In this document: piece by piece, positions 25,484 to 35,262 of the stretch
Position numbering within the stretch: position 1 is the first letter of the stretch
How the letters are laid out: each line of letters begins with the position of its first letter
Assembly: GCA_945276085.1 (NCBI GenBank)
Contig: CALYPO010000010.1
Coordinates: forward strand, 1 to 35,659
Reading direction: 5' to 3'
Origin: an uncultured Gilliamella sp.
Lineage (GTDB): Bacteria; Pseudomonadota; Gammaproteobacteria; Enterobacterales; Orbaceae
Length of the DNA stretch: 35,659 nucleotides
Notes under the pieces: generated by a model
Seen by the model: the letters and a program-made list of their open reading frames with translations, nothing else
The model's database searches: none
What the model was told of the DNA's origin: nothing
Position numbers and translations under genes: made by a program

Positions 25484-28315
25484 TCAATTTAACCATTTAT
25501 TCCAGCTCTGTTTTACTATTGCTCTTTCCTGTGTAAAACAAGAATTATCAACCGTACCGGGTAAAACTTGTAAGGCTAAACGATGAATTTCGTTACGCAT
25601 GTCGATATAAGCTTTTGTCAATTGCTGCGCTTGCTCATTATCCATAATTTGATATTTTGCAGCCAACTCTAAAATACGCACATTATCACTCCATTGCGTC
25701 ATTTTAGGTTGTTGATGAGCATAGTTAAGTACCAAAAACTGAGACAAAAATTCAATATCGCCAATTCCACCTTCATCAATTTTTAAATTAAATAAGTCTG
25801 ATTGTGTGGAGCCTAAATGGCTTCTCATCTTTTCGCGCATCTCTCTTACTTCAGTTTTTAATCGATTTTCATCTCGAGGTTGGCTTAATATACTATGACG
25901 AATCTGATTAAAGCGATCAATGAGTGCGGATTCGCCATAAACAGCTCTTGCTCGAACCAAAGCTTGGTGTTCCCATGTCCATGCTTCATTCATCTGATAA
26001 TCTTCAAATGAATCTAAACTGCACGCTAATAGTCCAGCATCACCTTGTGGTCGCAAGCGGACATCAACTTCATAAAGAATACCAAAGCTGGTTCGTACAT
26101 TAAATAGGTGAATTATTCGTTGTACTAGTCGTAAGTAAAATTGACGACTATCGATCTGCTTATCGCCATTGGTCATGCTATGAACGGGGCAATCATGTAA
26201 AAAAACTAAATCCAAATCTGAGCCATAACCCAGTTCCCATCCACCTAATTTACCATAAGCAATCACAACTAACCCTTTTTGATTATCCACTAAATGTTCA
26301 GGTTTACCATAACGACCCACCATCTGATTCCAGGCCATTTGAACAACAAAATCAAGGAGCGATTCTGCAACATAGGTTAAATGATCGCTGACTTTCATGG
26401 TCGATAATACATGCTCAACATCAGCCGCCGCGATATGCAGCAGTTGCATCTGTTTAAACTGCCGTAGTGCTTCAAGTTGTTGTTCTTCATCATCCGATAA
26501 AATACGTAATAGGTATTGGTAGAGCTGATTTTTATACTCTTGTGGCGCAAGTGTTTGATACAATGAATTAATATCAATTAGTTCATCAAGCAAAATTGGA
26601 TAATGTGCAAGCTGATCGCTAATCATAGGCGATGCACTGCATAATCGAATTAATTGTTTTAATGCTGTTGGATATTCTAATAACAGTTCTAAATAGGTGG
26701 TACGGCTTACAATATTTACCAATAATGGCAAAATACGTGATAATACCATCAAGCTATGACTATCATTACAGCAAGCATCAAGTAAACGTGGCATGAGTTG
26801 ATCGAGTATTTCCCGTCCACGTACGCCGATAGTACGTTTACCAATATCATTACGGAATTGTAAAAGTAATTGGTAGAGCTGATTAGCTTTCTCATCTGAA
26901 TAATCAGGTAATAGTGCTTGCACATCACTCAATTGCAAATCAGGCACCCATAATTCATCAAATTGGTCATTATAAGGTTTAGTTTTAGTTGAGGATTCAT
27001 TGTCATCCTCACCAATTAATTCATTAAATATTTGACGATTCGCCTGCATTCGAACAAATAATTCCGTTTCAAATTCTTGCCAAGTGCCAAACCCCATAGA
27101 CAATGATAACCGAGCTTTATTTAATTCATCGTCGGGAAGTGTTTGTGTTTGTTCATCATTGATTGCTTGCAACACATTTTCACAACGACGTAAAAATAGG
27201 TAGTTTTCACGTAAAATTGAGACTTCCTGATAATTCAATAACTGTTCATGTTCAATGACTTGTAGTGCGGTTAACAGTGAGCGAGTCTGTAATCCAACAA
27301 CTCGCCCACCACGAATAAGTTGAAAAACTTGTACAATAAATTCAATTTCACGAATGCCACCTGCACCCAATTTGATATTATTTTTTAAACCTCGACGACG
27401 AACCTCGCGTTCAATCATACTTTTCATGTTGCGCAATGATTGTAATACACTAAAATCAATATAACGACGATAAACAAATGGCTTGAGAAGTTGATATAGT
27501 TCAACAGTATAATGATCTTGTTGATTACCCAGCACTTTTGCTTTCACCATCGCATAACGTTCCCAATCACGACCTTGTTCTTGATAATAGTCTTCCATCG
27601 ACGAAAAACTCAAAACAAGCGGACCACCATCACCTAAAGGACGTAAGCGCATATCAACTCGGTAGACAAAACCATCTTCGGTAACTTGATCTAACGCTCT
27701 AATTAAACGTTGTCCCAAACGCGTAAAAAACACAGCATTATCTAATTCGCGACGACCGCCTTGTGTTTGTCCATGTTCAGGATAAGTAAAAATAAGGTCA
27801 ATATCAGATGAAAAATTAAGTTCTCCCCCTCCTAATTTTCCCATGCCCAGGATAAGTAAAGGTTGCGCTTGTCCTTGCAAATTACACGGCGTACCCCACT
27901 CTTTACAACTCAGTTCATAAAGCCAATCTCGCGCAGTGATGATAATCACCTCTGCCAAGTGAGTAAGTTGCAATAAAATTTGCTCATCGCTACTGGTTTG
28001 CGTTAATTGTGACCATTCAAGCCTCACTAAGATATAACGCCTAAATAATCTTAACGCTTTCATGAGCGTCAATTCATCAGATACCGACGCTAACTTTTGA
28101 TTTAACCATTGTTGATAGTTACGTCTTTCATCAGTCTGAGGGGGATTGTTAACAATGTCTGTCAACCATTCTGGAAACCGATAAAAAGCATCAACGATAA
28201 AATCACTTTGAACCAAAATATCTAAATTAACGTGAACATCATTAGGATCACATTGAGTCAATTGTGAGATAATTTTCTGTTTTTTATCATTAAGGAGTGA
28301 AGTTAATTCTGACAT
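25484..28315 (-). CDS. glnE: Bifunctional glutamine synthetase adenylyltransferase/adenylyl-removing enzyme
   Basis: Controls nitrogen assimilation by adding AMP to, or phosphorolysing it from, glutamine synthetase, in response to PII and glutamine. Two nucleotidyltransferase domains are visible. The N-terminal adenylyl-removing domain has [16 protein letters not shown] at 159-174; the C-terminal adenylylating domain has [16 protein letters not shown] at about 688-703, each with the catalytic G-S/S-S-D-x-D. The linker helices carry R-L-R-P-L-G-D-G-G and R-L-R-P-Q-G-D-A-G. 943 residues (E. coli 946), so intact. Only a weak GAG precedes the ATG. It follows a membrane-protein gene by 9 bp, with ygiF before that. 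Confidence 0.97.
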   Translation of the reverse strand: MSELTSLLNDKKQKIISQLTQCDPNDVHVNLDILVQSDFIVDAFYRFPEWLTDIVNNPPQTDERRNYQQWLNQKLASVSDELTLMKALRLFRRYILVRLEWSQLTQTSSDEQILLQLTHLAEVIIITARDWLYELSCKEWGTPCNLQGQAQPLLILGMGKLGGGELNFSSDIDLIFTYPEHGQTQGGRRELDNAVFFTRLGQRLIRALDQVTEDGFVYRVDMRLRPLGDGGPLVLSFSSMEDYYQEQGRDWERYAMVKAKVLGNQQDHYTVELYQLLKPFVYRRYIDFSVLQSLRNMKSMIEREVRRRGLKNNIKLGAGGIREIEFIVQVFQLIRGGRVVGLQTRSLLTALQVIEHEQLLNYQEVSILRENYLFLRRCENVLQAINDEQTQTLPDDELNKARLSLSMGFGTWQEFETELFVRMQANRQIFNELIGEDDNESSTKTKPYNDQFDELWVPDLQLSDVQALLPDYSDEKANQLYQLLLQFRNDIGKRTIGVRGREILDQLMPRLLDACCNDSHSLMVLSRILPLLVNIVSRTTYLELLLEYPTALKQLIRLCSASPMISDQLAHYPILLDELIDINSLYQTLAPQEYKNQLYQYLLRILSDDEEQQLEALRQFKQMQLLHIAAADVEHVLSTMKVSDHLTYVAESLLDFVVQMAWNQMVGRYGKPEHLVDNQKGLVVIAYGKLGGWELGYGSDLDLVFLHDCPVHSMTNGDKQIDSRQFYLRLVQRIIHLFNVRTSFGILYEVDVRLRPQGDAGLLACSLDSFEDYQMNEAWTWEHQALVRARAVYGESALIDRFNQIRHSILSQPRDENRLKTEVREMREKMRSHLGSTQSDLFNLKIDEGGIGDIEFLSQFLVLNYAHQQPKMTQWSDNVRILELAAKYQIMDNEQAQQLTKAYIDMRNEIHRLALQVLPGTVDNSCFTQERAIVKQSWNKWLN

Positions 28316-28324
28316 ATTATTAGC

Positions 28325-29305
28325 TCATATAAAATTTGGTTGATTGATAAGTTGACGCTGTTTAAAAAACAGTTTTACCGATACCCGAGTGACAAAACAA
28401 CCTAACACGCACAAGATCAAAAGAAATAGGTACCACAAACCTATTTCTATGGTGTCTGATAGATATTCATTTGCGATTAATCCCATCAATTGGATTAATC
28501 CAAACATCAATGCTAACGTTAAACAACAAAGAATCAAAAAAGCCCATAAAGAACTCAAGATCAGTTTTTTTATTTCTAAATGGTTTTTTACAGCCGTAAA
28601 ACCGTTACGTAAAGCAAAATAACCTAATGTATTTACTACAATTAGAAAAGTAAACAATATGCCAGTTCTAACCAAATTAGCAAACAAAGACGTATAAAAA
28701 ACGTTCTGCAGGTGAAAAAAACTAAATAACAAAGTTAAAAAATACCAATTAAATAGCACGATATACAATGATAAATGTAAATTTTTGTTTTGCTGCCTGG
28801 TTAGGCAATAATGGGTATAAATAAGGTATTTTTTAAATAATTTCATGCCTAAATAATACATCATTGCTATCACAACATAGCCAATTATCATCAATACGAT
28901 AACCAAAATCCATGAGGTTAATATAGATGGTTTTGATGATGAACTTTGATTTAAGAGAGGAACAACATATTGATTTAGATAGTATTGACTAACCAGCGTT
29001 ATCAATGTGATGACAATTGAAATAATGAAAATAAAACTGACATTACGCCAATGGATTTGATAAATAGCTTGTCGAGATAAAAGCAGCGTTGAGATAATAA
29101 AAATAAATAATAAATTGGGTAATTGAATTAAGAAATGCGTTAAAAGCACATTACCCACTACCCAATAAAACGATCTTTGCCCAATGGTTGGTGAAAAAAA
29201 CAGGCTAATGTCAAAAAAACAAGAATAACCTGTTAGCAAAATAACGTTAATTAGCAGAAAAAATAATATCGTCAATAAAGGTAATTTAAAAAAATTAACG
29301 GGCAT
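28325..29305 (-). CDS. Uncharacterised multi-pass membrane protein
   Basis: A 326-residue, very hydrophobic protein that I do not recognise. About eight membrane helices are predicted by eye, near residues 6-27, 45-75, 86-108, 128-155, 178-198, 208-230, 245-272 and 283-308, with basic loops (for example K-x-x-K-K-Y and V-K-L-F-F-K-Q-R at the end) suggesting the inside face. No enzyme or transporter motif stands out. It lies 9 bp before glnE and 39 bp after ygiF, in one presumed transcript; in E. coli ygiF and glnE are direct neighbours, so this gene is an addition to that pair. GGA lies about 9 nt before the ATG. Low complexity rich in Leu, Ile and Phe makes a homology guess unreliable. Confidence 0.75.
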   Translation of the reverse strand: MPVNFFKLPLLTILFFLLINVILLTGYSCFFDISLFFSPTIGQRSFYWVVGNVLLTHFLIQLPNLLFIFIISTLLLSRQAIYQIHWRNVSFIFIISIVITLITLVSQYYLNQYVVPLLNQSSSSKPSILTSWILVIVLMIIGYVVIAMMYYLGMKLFKKYLIYTHYCLTRQQNKNLHLSLYIVLFNWYFLTLLFSFFHLQNVFYTSLFANLVRTGILFTFLIVVNTLGYFALRNGFTAVKNHLEIKKLILSSLWAFLILCCLTLALMFGLIQLMGLIANEYLSDTIEIGLWYLFLLILCVLGCFVTRVSVKLFFKQRQLINQPNFI

Positions 29306-29344
29306 TTAATGTTCCATAATGATTTAAAACATATTGCTAAAACA

Positions 29345-30283
29345 CTACCGGTTATTTTGAGCTAATAACATTAACTTCAATTTAGTATTTACCTCACTAT
29401 AAGCAAAATCGCTTACTGATTTAATCGATTGTAACGCATGCTGCCATTGATTGAATTCAGGTTCAATGAAAACACCCTTTTCTAATAAAGCTTGTTGAAC
29501 TTGTTGTAATGTGTGTTGATAAAAGTTGAGATCGTTATTAGCTAAGGCATACTCTTCATTTTGTTGCCAGAATTTTAAAATATCAGGTAAGCTTTGTTGA
29601 CAACTTAAATTAATTTCACTGTGGTTAATTGGTTGATTTTTTAATAATCGATAACCTCTTGCTGCTTTGCTTTGCGAAAAAAGGTGCAAATCAAACCGAG
29701 CTAATTCAATAGCAAAATTAATCAAATCTTGCTTATTACCCTGTTTTATCTCTAATTCAACTTCTTGGATGGGTAATTTTGTTCCATTCGACTCGATTTC
29801 ACCTTGGTCTAAAGCTACTTCTATTTCGCTATTAGCAAATAAAATTAACCAAGCTTGGCGTTTAAAATTGGTGCTAAATAAAGGTTTAAGATGATTTTGT
29901 AGTTGGTTAATATCGCAATCTTTTGGTAGTGCAGCTTTAGGCAAAGCCGTTATATCAAGGTGTGGGCTGGGTAAATCAATATTGTATTCAGCGCGTTGAT
30001 GCAAACCCGCTATTGATTGAGAATCACGCTTAAGAGTCATTTCACAATGTTGATTTGAACCTTGTTCGCTTACTCTGACTCTTAATCCACAGCCATTATT
30101 ACGCAAATAATAGTCTGGAGTATCATAATAAGTGTTTAATAAGATTAATTGTGAAATTCTTGGCTGCGTTTGCCCACTATCTATATACTCAGCAGCATCA
30201 CAATTAACCCACTGGTTTAAAAACAACGTTAGGTCAGCAATTTGGCGATTAGTTATTTCAAACTTCAATTCGATTTCGTTCAT
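29345..30283 (-). CDS. ygiF: CYTH-domain inorganic triphosphatase YgiF, short CHAD tail
   Basis: Cytosolic tunnel-fold enzyme hydrolysing inorganic triphosphate. The diagnostic E-x-E-x-K motif is at the extreme N-terminus (Glu3, Glu5, Lys7 of MNEIELK). Basic and acidic tunnel residues follow: Y-Y-D-T near 52, R-V-R, L-K-R, E-V-A-L-D-Q-G-E and E-V-E-L-E-I-K. The CYTH part covers about residues 1-200. In E. coli a CHAD domain follows, for a total of 433 residues; here the protein ends at 312, so the CHAD region is only about 90-100 residues and looks truncated, although the stop is clean. It heads the ygiF-membrane protein-glnE run, the E. coli neighbourhood with one insertion. Confidence 0.88.
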   Translation of the reverse strand: MNEIELKFEITNRQIADLTLFLNQWVNCDAAEYIDSGQTQPRISQLILLNTYYDTPDYYLRNNGCGLRVRVSEQGSNQHCEMTLKRDSQSIAGLHQRAEYNIDLPSPHLDITALPKAALPKDCDINQLQNHLKPLFSTNFKRQAWLILFANSEIEVALDQGEIESNGTKLPIQEVELEIKQGNKQDLINFAIELARFDLHLFSQSKAARGYRLLKNQPINHSEINLSCQQSLPDILKFWQQNEEYALANNDLNFYQHTLQQVQQALLEKGVFIEPEFNQWQHALQSIKSVSDFAYSEVNTKLKLMLLAQNNR

Positions 30284-30344
30284 TAATCTATAGTCTATAA
30301 TGATAATTTACACATATCATATACCGATTTAACTCAGAAATATA

Positions 30345-30359
30345 GGCACTCAAGGTGCC
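30345..30359 (-). terminator. Weak hairpin at the end of the ABC transporter operon
   Basis: GGCAC/GTGCC stem with a 5-nt loop that overlaps the stop codon of the second ABC gene; on the minus strand it is followed by TATATTT. It is short, with a mixed A/T tail, so only a possible terminator. Confidence 0.35.
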
Positions 30360-32083
30360 AACGAAAAGGTTTGTTTTTGTAGCTTATAAAGCTTAGCAAA
30401 CAGTTGATTGTTATTCATTAATTGTTGATAACTACCTTGCTCGACAAGAGTACCTTTATCTAATACTATTATCTGATCTGCCGAAATGACGGTTTTTAAA
30501 CGATGCGCAATCACAATTACCGTGCGATCTTTCACCAGTTCAGCAATAGCTTGCTGAATATAAACTTCATTTTCGGGATCAAGTGAAGCTGTTGCTTCAT
30601 CAAGTAACACAATCGGCGCATTTTTTAATAAAGCTCTTGCTATTGAAATACGTTGTCTTTCACCACCAGAAAGCTTACTCCCATTTTCACCAATTAAAGT
30701 ATTCCAACCATTCGGTAAGCGTGCAACTAACTCATCACAACGCGCTTTTTTTGCAGCTTGCATCACTTCTTCATCTGTCGCATTATGGCGACCAATACGG
30801 ATATTATTTAAAATGGTATCATCAAATAACACAACATTTTGAAAAACAAACGACATATAACGCATCAAGGTTTCTGGATCGATGTCTTTGATATCATATC
30901 CACTAATGCTAATTGTGCCACTATCGACATCCCAAAAACGCGCAATTAATTGTAATAACGTACTTTTACCACTGCCAGATGGACCGACTAATGCTGTCAT
31001 TTTTCCTGAGGGTATAACGCAACTTAAATCGTGAATAACGGTTTTTTGATGATAGGAAAAATTAATATGATTAATATCAATTGTGAAATCATTTAAAACG
31101 ACATCATCACGACCTTCCATAACTGATTCTTTATTAAGACTCTTCATACGCTCAATCGAAACCAACATATGAAACAGTTCAGGTAACAGCGTTAATACCG
31201 AAATTAAAGGACTGTAAATTCGAGAACTAATGATCACAAATGCTAAAAAAGTAATGGGCGCTAAGCTACCTGAAACCATTAATTTTACCCCCACTAATAC
31301 CACTACCCCCAGCCCTACCTGTAACATCATGATAGATAACGTAACAAATATACCGCCAATGCCTTCGAATTTAATCGATGCCCACATCATATTCTTTAAT
31401 GCTTTATCCAGTTGTTGAAATTTTTCTCCACTGCGTCCAAAACCTTTAATAATTTTAATACCATCAAGATACTCTTGTACTTCATTCGACACAGCTAATT
31501 TTGATTCGATATGCTTATGGCTTAGTTTTTTTTCAATCAACTTACCGATAATCACAATCAACAATGATAATGGTAATGTACACAATATGGCTCCAGCCAT
31601 TCGCCAGTCATAAAAAGCAAGTAAACTACAGGTAATTATGCTACTACACGAATAACCAATTAGTTGGGGGATAACGTGACTTAACATACTTTCAATCGTT
31701 GAGCAGTCACCCATGATATTGGTCGTCAATTCAGATAAATCCTTACGATTAAAAAAGCTTAGGGGCAGTTTTCGAATTTTTTCTGCGACTTCAATTCGAG
31801 TATTAGCGGCTTGTCCAAAAGCACTCGCGTAAGTTTTTTTATATTCTCGTTGATAACAATATAAAAATAACAAAGCGGCTAAAACGCCAAAGGCAACCAT
31901 TATCCATAAATCATCTTTATTAATAGGCACATTATTGATTAATGGGTTTATCAGTAACACCATAACTTGCAATAAAATAATAAAAGGGAGCATTAATGTC
32001 AGATTAGAAATAGTGCAAGCAATCGTAGCTTGAATTAGATTTTTATTTCCCACATCTGATAGCATCAGTAAACGTTTAAACAT
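30350..32083 (-). CDS. ABC transporter permease/ATPase, YbtQ-like half
   Basis: Exporter-fold half-transporter: six membrane helices (about residues 15-310) fused to an ATPase. Walker A G-P-S-G-S-G-K-S-T, signature L-S-G-G-E-R-Q-R, Walker B I-V-L-L-D-E-A-T-A-S-L-D and the switch histidine in I-A-H-R are intact. It pairs with the upstream gene and resembles YbtQ/IrtB, which import or handle ferric siderophores despite their exporter fold. I choose ATG 32083 (577 residues): GAGGTG lies just before it and the ATG overlaps the partner's stop. An in-frame ATG at 32101 would add six residues. The Fur box before the partner gene implies iron control. Siderophore role is inferred; export of a peptide or another metallophore is an alternative. 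Confidence 0.85.
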   Translation of the reverse strand: MFKRLLMLSDVGNKNLIQATIACTISNLTLMLPFIILLQVMVLLINPLINNVPINKDDLWIMVAFGVLAALLFLYCYQREYKKTYASAFGQAANTRIEVAEKIRKLPLSFFNRKDLSELTTNIMGDCSTIESMLSHVIPQLIGYSCSSIITCSLLAFYDWRMAGAILCTLPLSLLIVIIGKLIEKKLSHKHIESKLAVSNEVQEYLDGIKIIKGFGRSGEKFQQLDKALKNMMWASIKFEGIGGIFVTLSIMMLQVGLGVVVLVGVKLMVSGSLAPITFLAFVIISSRIYSPLISVLTLLPELFHMLVSIERMKSLNKESVMEGRDDVVLNDFTIDINHINFSYHQKTVIHDLSCVIPSGKMTALVGPSGSGKSTLLQLIARFWDVDSGTISISGYDIKDIDPETLMRYMSFVFQNVVLFDDTILNNIRIGRHNATDEEVMQAAKKARCDELVARLPNGWNTLIGENGSKLSGGERQRISIARALLKNAPIVLLDEATASLDPENEVYIQQAIAELVKDRTVIVIAHRLKTVISADQIIVLDKGTLVEQGSYQQLMNNNQLFAKLYKLQKQTFSLAP

Positions 32084-33956
32084 CTCGCACCTCATTAACA
32101 TGATTTATTTGCCTATCATTTGCTTCAACTGCCTGATTACTTTGTGGCATATCCCAATCTAATGTTTTTTGATAGTACTGCCACATCTTGTAATAGGTTG
32201 CGTGATTGTCAATTAGTGTTTGGTGCGCACCTTTTTCAACAATATGACCTTTATCTAAAACAATTATTTGGTCAGCATCTTTAATGGTAGAGAGCCGATG
32301 CGCAATCATAATGACTGTTTTATCTTTCATTAACGCTTTTAATGCTAGTTGAATCTTATATTCATTTTCAGGATCGGCAAATGCCGTCGCTTCATCCAAG
32401 ATCAAAATAGGCGAATTTTTTAATAATGCTCTTGCAATAGCCAAACGTTGCATTTCACCCCCCGATAGATGTAAGCCTTGTGTACCAATAACAGAATTAT
32501 AGCCATCCGGTAGCTTTTCAATAAAATCATGACATTGTGCCGCTTTCGCAGCAGCAATCACTTCATCAAGTGATGCATGAGGTTTGCCGATTCTGATATT
32601 GTCTAAAATGCGTTGTTTAAATAAAAAAACATCCTGAAAAACAAAACTGACTAACGATAACAAGTAATCACTGTTCATCTGCTTTAAATCAACACCACCA
32701 ATAGTGATATGCCCACTGGTAGGATCAAAAAATCGTGGTATCAGTAAAGAAATGGTACTTTTACCACTGCCAGATAAACCAACTAAAGCTGTTGTTTGAC
32801 CTTGTTTTGCAGTGAATGTGATATGGCTTATTGCGTTATTATTGACAGATTGGTCATCAATTTGATTGTTAGAGTAAGAAAAATTCACATCATTAAAACA
32901 TATATCATAATGATCTGTTTTTAAACCTATTTTAGGCTCAGGCAACAAAGGTATATTCAATACCGCATCCATAGTTTGCACACTAGTTGCTGAATTTTGA
33001 AAATTCCTAGTAACATAAAGTAATTTAAAGAACGGTGCTGGTAACCCTAAAGAAAAAATCAAATAAAAAATAGCAGACAGTATAAAATGAGCGTAATTAT
33101 CAGTATGCCCTAATAATAAAATAATGATTGGAATAATAAAAAGGTAAATATTATTTAATATCAATAAGAAAAAAGCCATGTGATATTTGAAACAATAGAT
33201 AAATTTTAAGCAATATAACTGGTAAGCTTTAATTGACTGATAAAAGCGTTTAAATGAAAAAAAGGTTTGATTGAAGGCTTTAACAACAGTAATACCACGA
33301 ATATATTCGACAGATGCATTACTCATTTCAATTAATCTTTTTTGAAACTCTTGTTGATGATGTTTAACATCTTGACGTTTATAACCACTGATTAACACAA
33401 TATAGGCAAGCATTATAGGGAATAACGTCGCTAAACCTAATCGCCAATCAAAGACAGCTAAAATAATGAAAATCATAACAGGGGAAGCAAACGCCCCAAC
33501 CATGTCGGGTAGTTGGTGAGCGATAAATTGTTCAATTTTTTCGATATCATCATCAACAATCTTACGTAATTCTCCACTCGAATGCGTGTAAAAAAAACCT
33601 AATGGTAATAGGGATAAGTATCTTACAAAATTATATTTTAAATGATAGAGAGTTTTGAAAGCCGCATAATGTGAAAAACATAATCCCAAAAAGTTCAATA
33701 AAATGGATACCGCTGCTGAAATAAAAGCTAACCAACCATAATTGATAATTAAATCATTATTTAACGCCGCACCACTACTGATACTCATTACTATTTCATA
33801 AATAATAAAATAAATGGCGATAAATGGGATAAAAGAAACGGCTACACTAACAATTGAAAATAGACAAGCGAAAGTCATTAAAACCTTATAATTAAATGCT
33901 AACTCCCAAAGTCTTGAACTTGCAGTTTTATTACTGGACTTCATAAAATTAACCAA
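32076..33956 (-). CDS. ABC transporter permease/ATPase, YbtP-like half
   Basis: First gene of the heterodimeric ABC pair. An N-terminal six-helix exporter-type membrane domain (about 25-320) is followed by an ATPase with G-L-S-G-S-G-K-S-T, L-S-G-G-E-M-Q-R and I-L-I-L-D-E-A-T-A-F-A-D-P-E-N-E. The A-T-A-F-A-D-P-E-N-E form of the Walker B/D-loop is typical of YbtP/IrtA siderophore importers. The coordinates use a TTG codon at 33956 (626 residues); ATG 33944 (622 residues) is equally possible, as neither has a strong ribosome site. A Fur box lies 10 bp before the TTG. The gene overlaps the YbtQ-like partner by 8 bases. No siderophore synthesis or TonB receptor gene is in the window. Confidence 0.85.
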   Translation of the reverse strand: MVNFMKSSNKTASSRLWELAFNYKVLMTFACLFSIVSVAVSFIPFIAIYFIIYEIVMSISSGAALNNDLIINYGWLAFISAAVSILLNFLGLCFSHYAAFKTLYHLKYNFVRYLSLLPLGFFYTHSSGELRKIVDDDIEKIEQFIAHQLPDMVGAFASPVMIFIILAVFDWRLGLATLFPIMLAYIVLISGYKRQDVKHHQQEFQKRLIEMSNASVEYIRGITVVKAFNQTFFSFKRFYQSIKAYQLYCLKFIYCFKYHMAFFLLILNNIYLFIIPIIILLLGHTDNYAHFILSAIFYLIFSLGLPAPFFKLLYVTRNFQNSATSVQTMDAVLNIPLLPEPKIGLKTDHYDICFNDVNFSYSNNQIDDQSVNNNAISHITFTAKQGQTTALVGLSGSGKSTISLLIPRFFDPTSGHITIGGVDLKQMNSDYLLSLVSFVFQDVFLFKQRILDNIRIGKPHASLDEVIAAAKAAQCHDFIEKLPDGYNSVIGTQGLHLSGGEMQRLAIARALLKNSPILILDEATAFADPENEYKIQLALKALMKDKTVIMIAHRLSTIKDADQIIVLDKGHIVEKGAHQTLIDNHATYYKMWQYYQKTLDWDMPQSNQAVEANDRQINHVNEVRDV

Positions 33957-33965
33957 CTTTCATTT

Positions 33966-33984
33966 AATAATAATAATCATTATC
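33966..33984. promoter_or_regulatory. Fur box before the YbtP/YbtQ-like operon
   Basis: AATAATAATAATCATTATC matches 17 of 19 positions of the Fur consensus GATAATGATAATCATTATC. It lies directly upstream of the first ABC gene, where a repressor would block transcription. Fur with Fe(II) would be expected to repress this operon when iron is plentiful. Confidence 0.75.
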
Positions 33985-34082
33985 AATTATAAAAAATAAA
34001 ATAACAATATTTTTTGTGCGTTTAGCTATTTAAAAATAACTATTACACCTGTAGATTAATTTTTGTAAAGTACATCATGAGA

Positions 34083-34108
34083 TCTTGCTTACAGAGGTGC
34101 AAGCAAGA
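34083..34108 (-). terminator. Hairpin downstream of sspB
   Basis: Perfect 8-bp stem TCTTGCTT/AAGCAAGA with a 10-nt loop, about 60 nt after the sspB stop and before the Fur-controlled operon. No T tract follows on the minus strand, so termination is uncertain. Confidence 0.35.
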
Positions 34109-34166
34109 CATTAGTAGGGTTTATAACGCAGTCACTAAGCAAGTAAGAACAATTATGAAAGGTTAA

Positions 34167-34577
34167 TTATTTTACAACTCTAAATGGATTAGTGGTTTTT
34201 TTATTGGTTGATTCAGGTTGTGTGTCACTATTTTTGGTCTGAGCATGATATTGAGGTTCATCTTCAAATCCCATCCCTACCCCATTTTCACGTGCATAAA
34301 TAGCTTCAATAGCGGCCATTGGCACAACAATGTGTTGAGGAACACCAGAAAATCTAGCATTAAATTCAATTTGTTCATTAGACGCAAAATATTGACCAAC
34401 TGAATGTGGCGCAATATTTAAGACTATCTGATTATTTTGGACAAATTCTTGAGGAACAATCACACCATAAATTGAAGTATTAACAACAATATATGGCGTT
34501 AGTTCATTATCAATAATCCAATCATAAAAAGCCCTAAATAAATAAGGGCGCCTTGGTGTCATTTGTTCAAGATCCAT
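34167..34577 (-). CDS. sspB: ClpXP protease specificity-enhancing factor SspB
   Basis: Dimeric adaptor that binds the ssrA tag of stalled-ribosome products and delivers them to ClpXP. The substrate-binding Sm-like domain covers about residues 1-108, with P-R-R-P-Y-L-F-R-A-F-Y-D-W, I-V-L-N-I-A-P-H-S-V-G and A-I-Y-A-R-E-N-G as family landmarks. The flexible tail ends N-P-F-R-V-V-K, keeping the R-V-V-K core of the ClpX-binding (XB) peptide. The tail between is about 20 residues, much shorter than in E. coli (136 against 165 residues overall). Its gene follows sspA by 46 bp, the normal sspAB operon. Confidence 0.96.
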   Translation of the reverse strand: MDLEQMTPRRPYLFRAFYDWIIDNELTPYIVVNTSIYGVIVPQEFVQNNQIVLNIAPHSVGQYFASNEQIEFNARFSGVPQHIVVPMAAIEAIYARENGVGMGFEDEPQYHAQTKNSDTQPESTNKKTTNPFRVVK

Positions 34578-34623
34578 AAAAACTACCTATTTCAACAGTT
34601 TTATCAACGAGATAAAAATTTAC

Positions 34624-35256
34624 TTAAGATCTTATCTTTTTTTCTTCTTCAGTTAATGAGTTAACAAAAGCTGGACGTTCAAAAATACGTGCCATATAAG
34701 CTAGATAATTCTTCTCAGCTACTTTTGGCAATTCAATACCAATCATTGGTAAACGCCATAGTAATGGGGCAAAATAACAATCACATAATGTGAAATCATC
34801 ACTCATAAAATACGGTTTTTCTTTGAACATAACCGAAATGGAAACCAAATCATCAAGCAAATTTTTACGCGCAGTTTTTGCAGCTTGGCTATTAGGATCG
34901 GCAATGATGGTTTCATAAGCGCTATACCACTCTTTTTTAATGCGGTACATGGTTAAACGAGAATTTGCACGAACAATCGGATAAACAGGCATTAAAGGTG
35001 GATGAGGGAAGCGTTCATCAAGATATTCTAACGCAATATGAGGTTCATATAATGTTAGATCGCGATCAATCAAAGTTGGAATTGTACCATAGGGATTAAG
35101 ATCTAGAAGCTCTTGAGGTAAATTATCTGCCGTTACAAACTCAATTTCAGCAGTTACCCCTTTTTCTGCCAGCACAAAACGAATTTGATGGCCGTAAATA
35201 TCTGTTGTATCACAAAATAATGTCATTACAGAACGTTTATTAACAGCAACAACCAT
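34624..35256 (-). CDS. sspA: Stringent starvation protein A
   Basis: RNA-polymerase-associated protein with a glutathione-S-transferase fold but no GST activity, acting in stress and stationary phase. The N-terminal thioredoxin-like domain (about 8-85) begins N-K-R-S-V-M-T-L-F and includes A-E-K-G-V and P-T-L-I-D-R. The surface patch F-P-H-P-P-L-M-P-V-Y-P, needed for polymerase binding in E. coli, is intact. The C-terminal helical domain carries L-A/C-D-C-Y-F-A-P-L-L-W-R-L-P. I start at ATG 35256 (210 residues) because GGAG sits 7-8 nt before it; the in-frame GTG two codons upstream is an alternative. It lies downstream of rpsI, as in E. coli. Confidence 0.96.
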   Translation of the reverse strand: MVVAVNKRSVMTLFCDTTDIYGHQIRFVLAEKGVTAEIEFVTADNLPQELLDLNPYGTIPTLIDRDLTLYEPHIALEYLDERFPHPPLMPVYPIVRANSRLTMYRIKKEWYSAYETIIADPNSQAAKTARKNLLDDLVSISVMFKEKPYFMSDDFTLCDCYFAPLLWRLPMIGIELPKVAEKNYLAYMARIFERPAFVNSLTEEEKKIRS

Positions 35257-35262
35257 GTTCAC

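Noticed and set aside
27272-27285. AGTGCGGT resembling a Pasteurellaceae uptake sequence
   Set aside because: A single partial match was noticed and it lies inside the conserved glnE gene; no enrichment seen by eye.
30297-30307. ATAATGATAAT resembling half of a Fur box upstream of ygiF
   Set aside because: Only about 12 of 19 consensus positions match and the right half is absent; such strings are common in AT-rich DNA.
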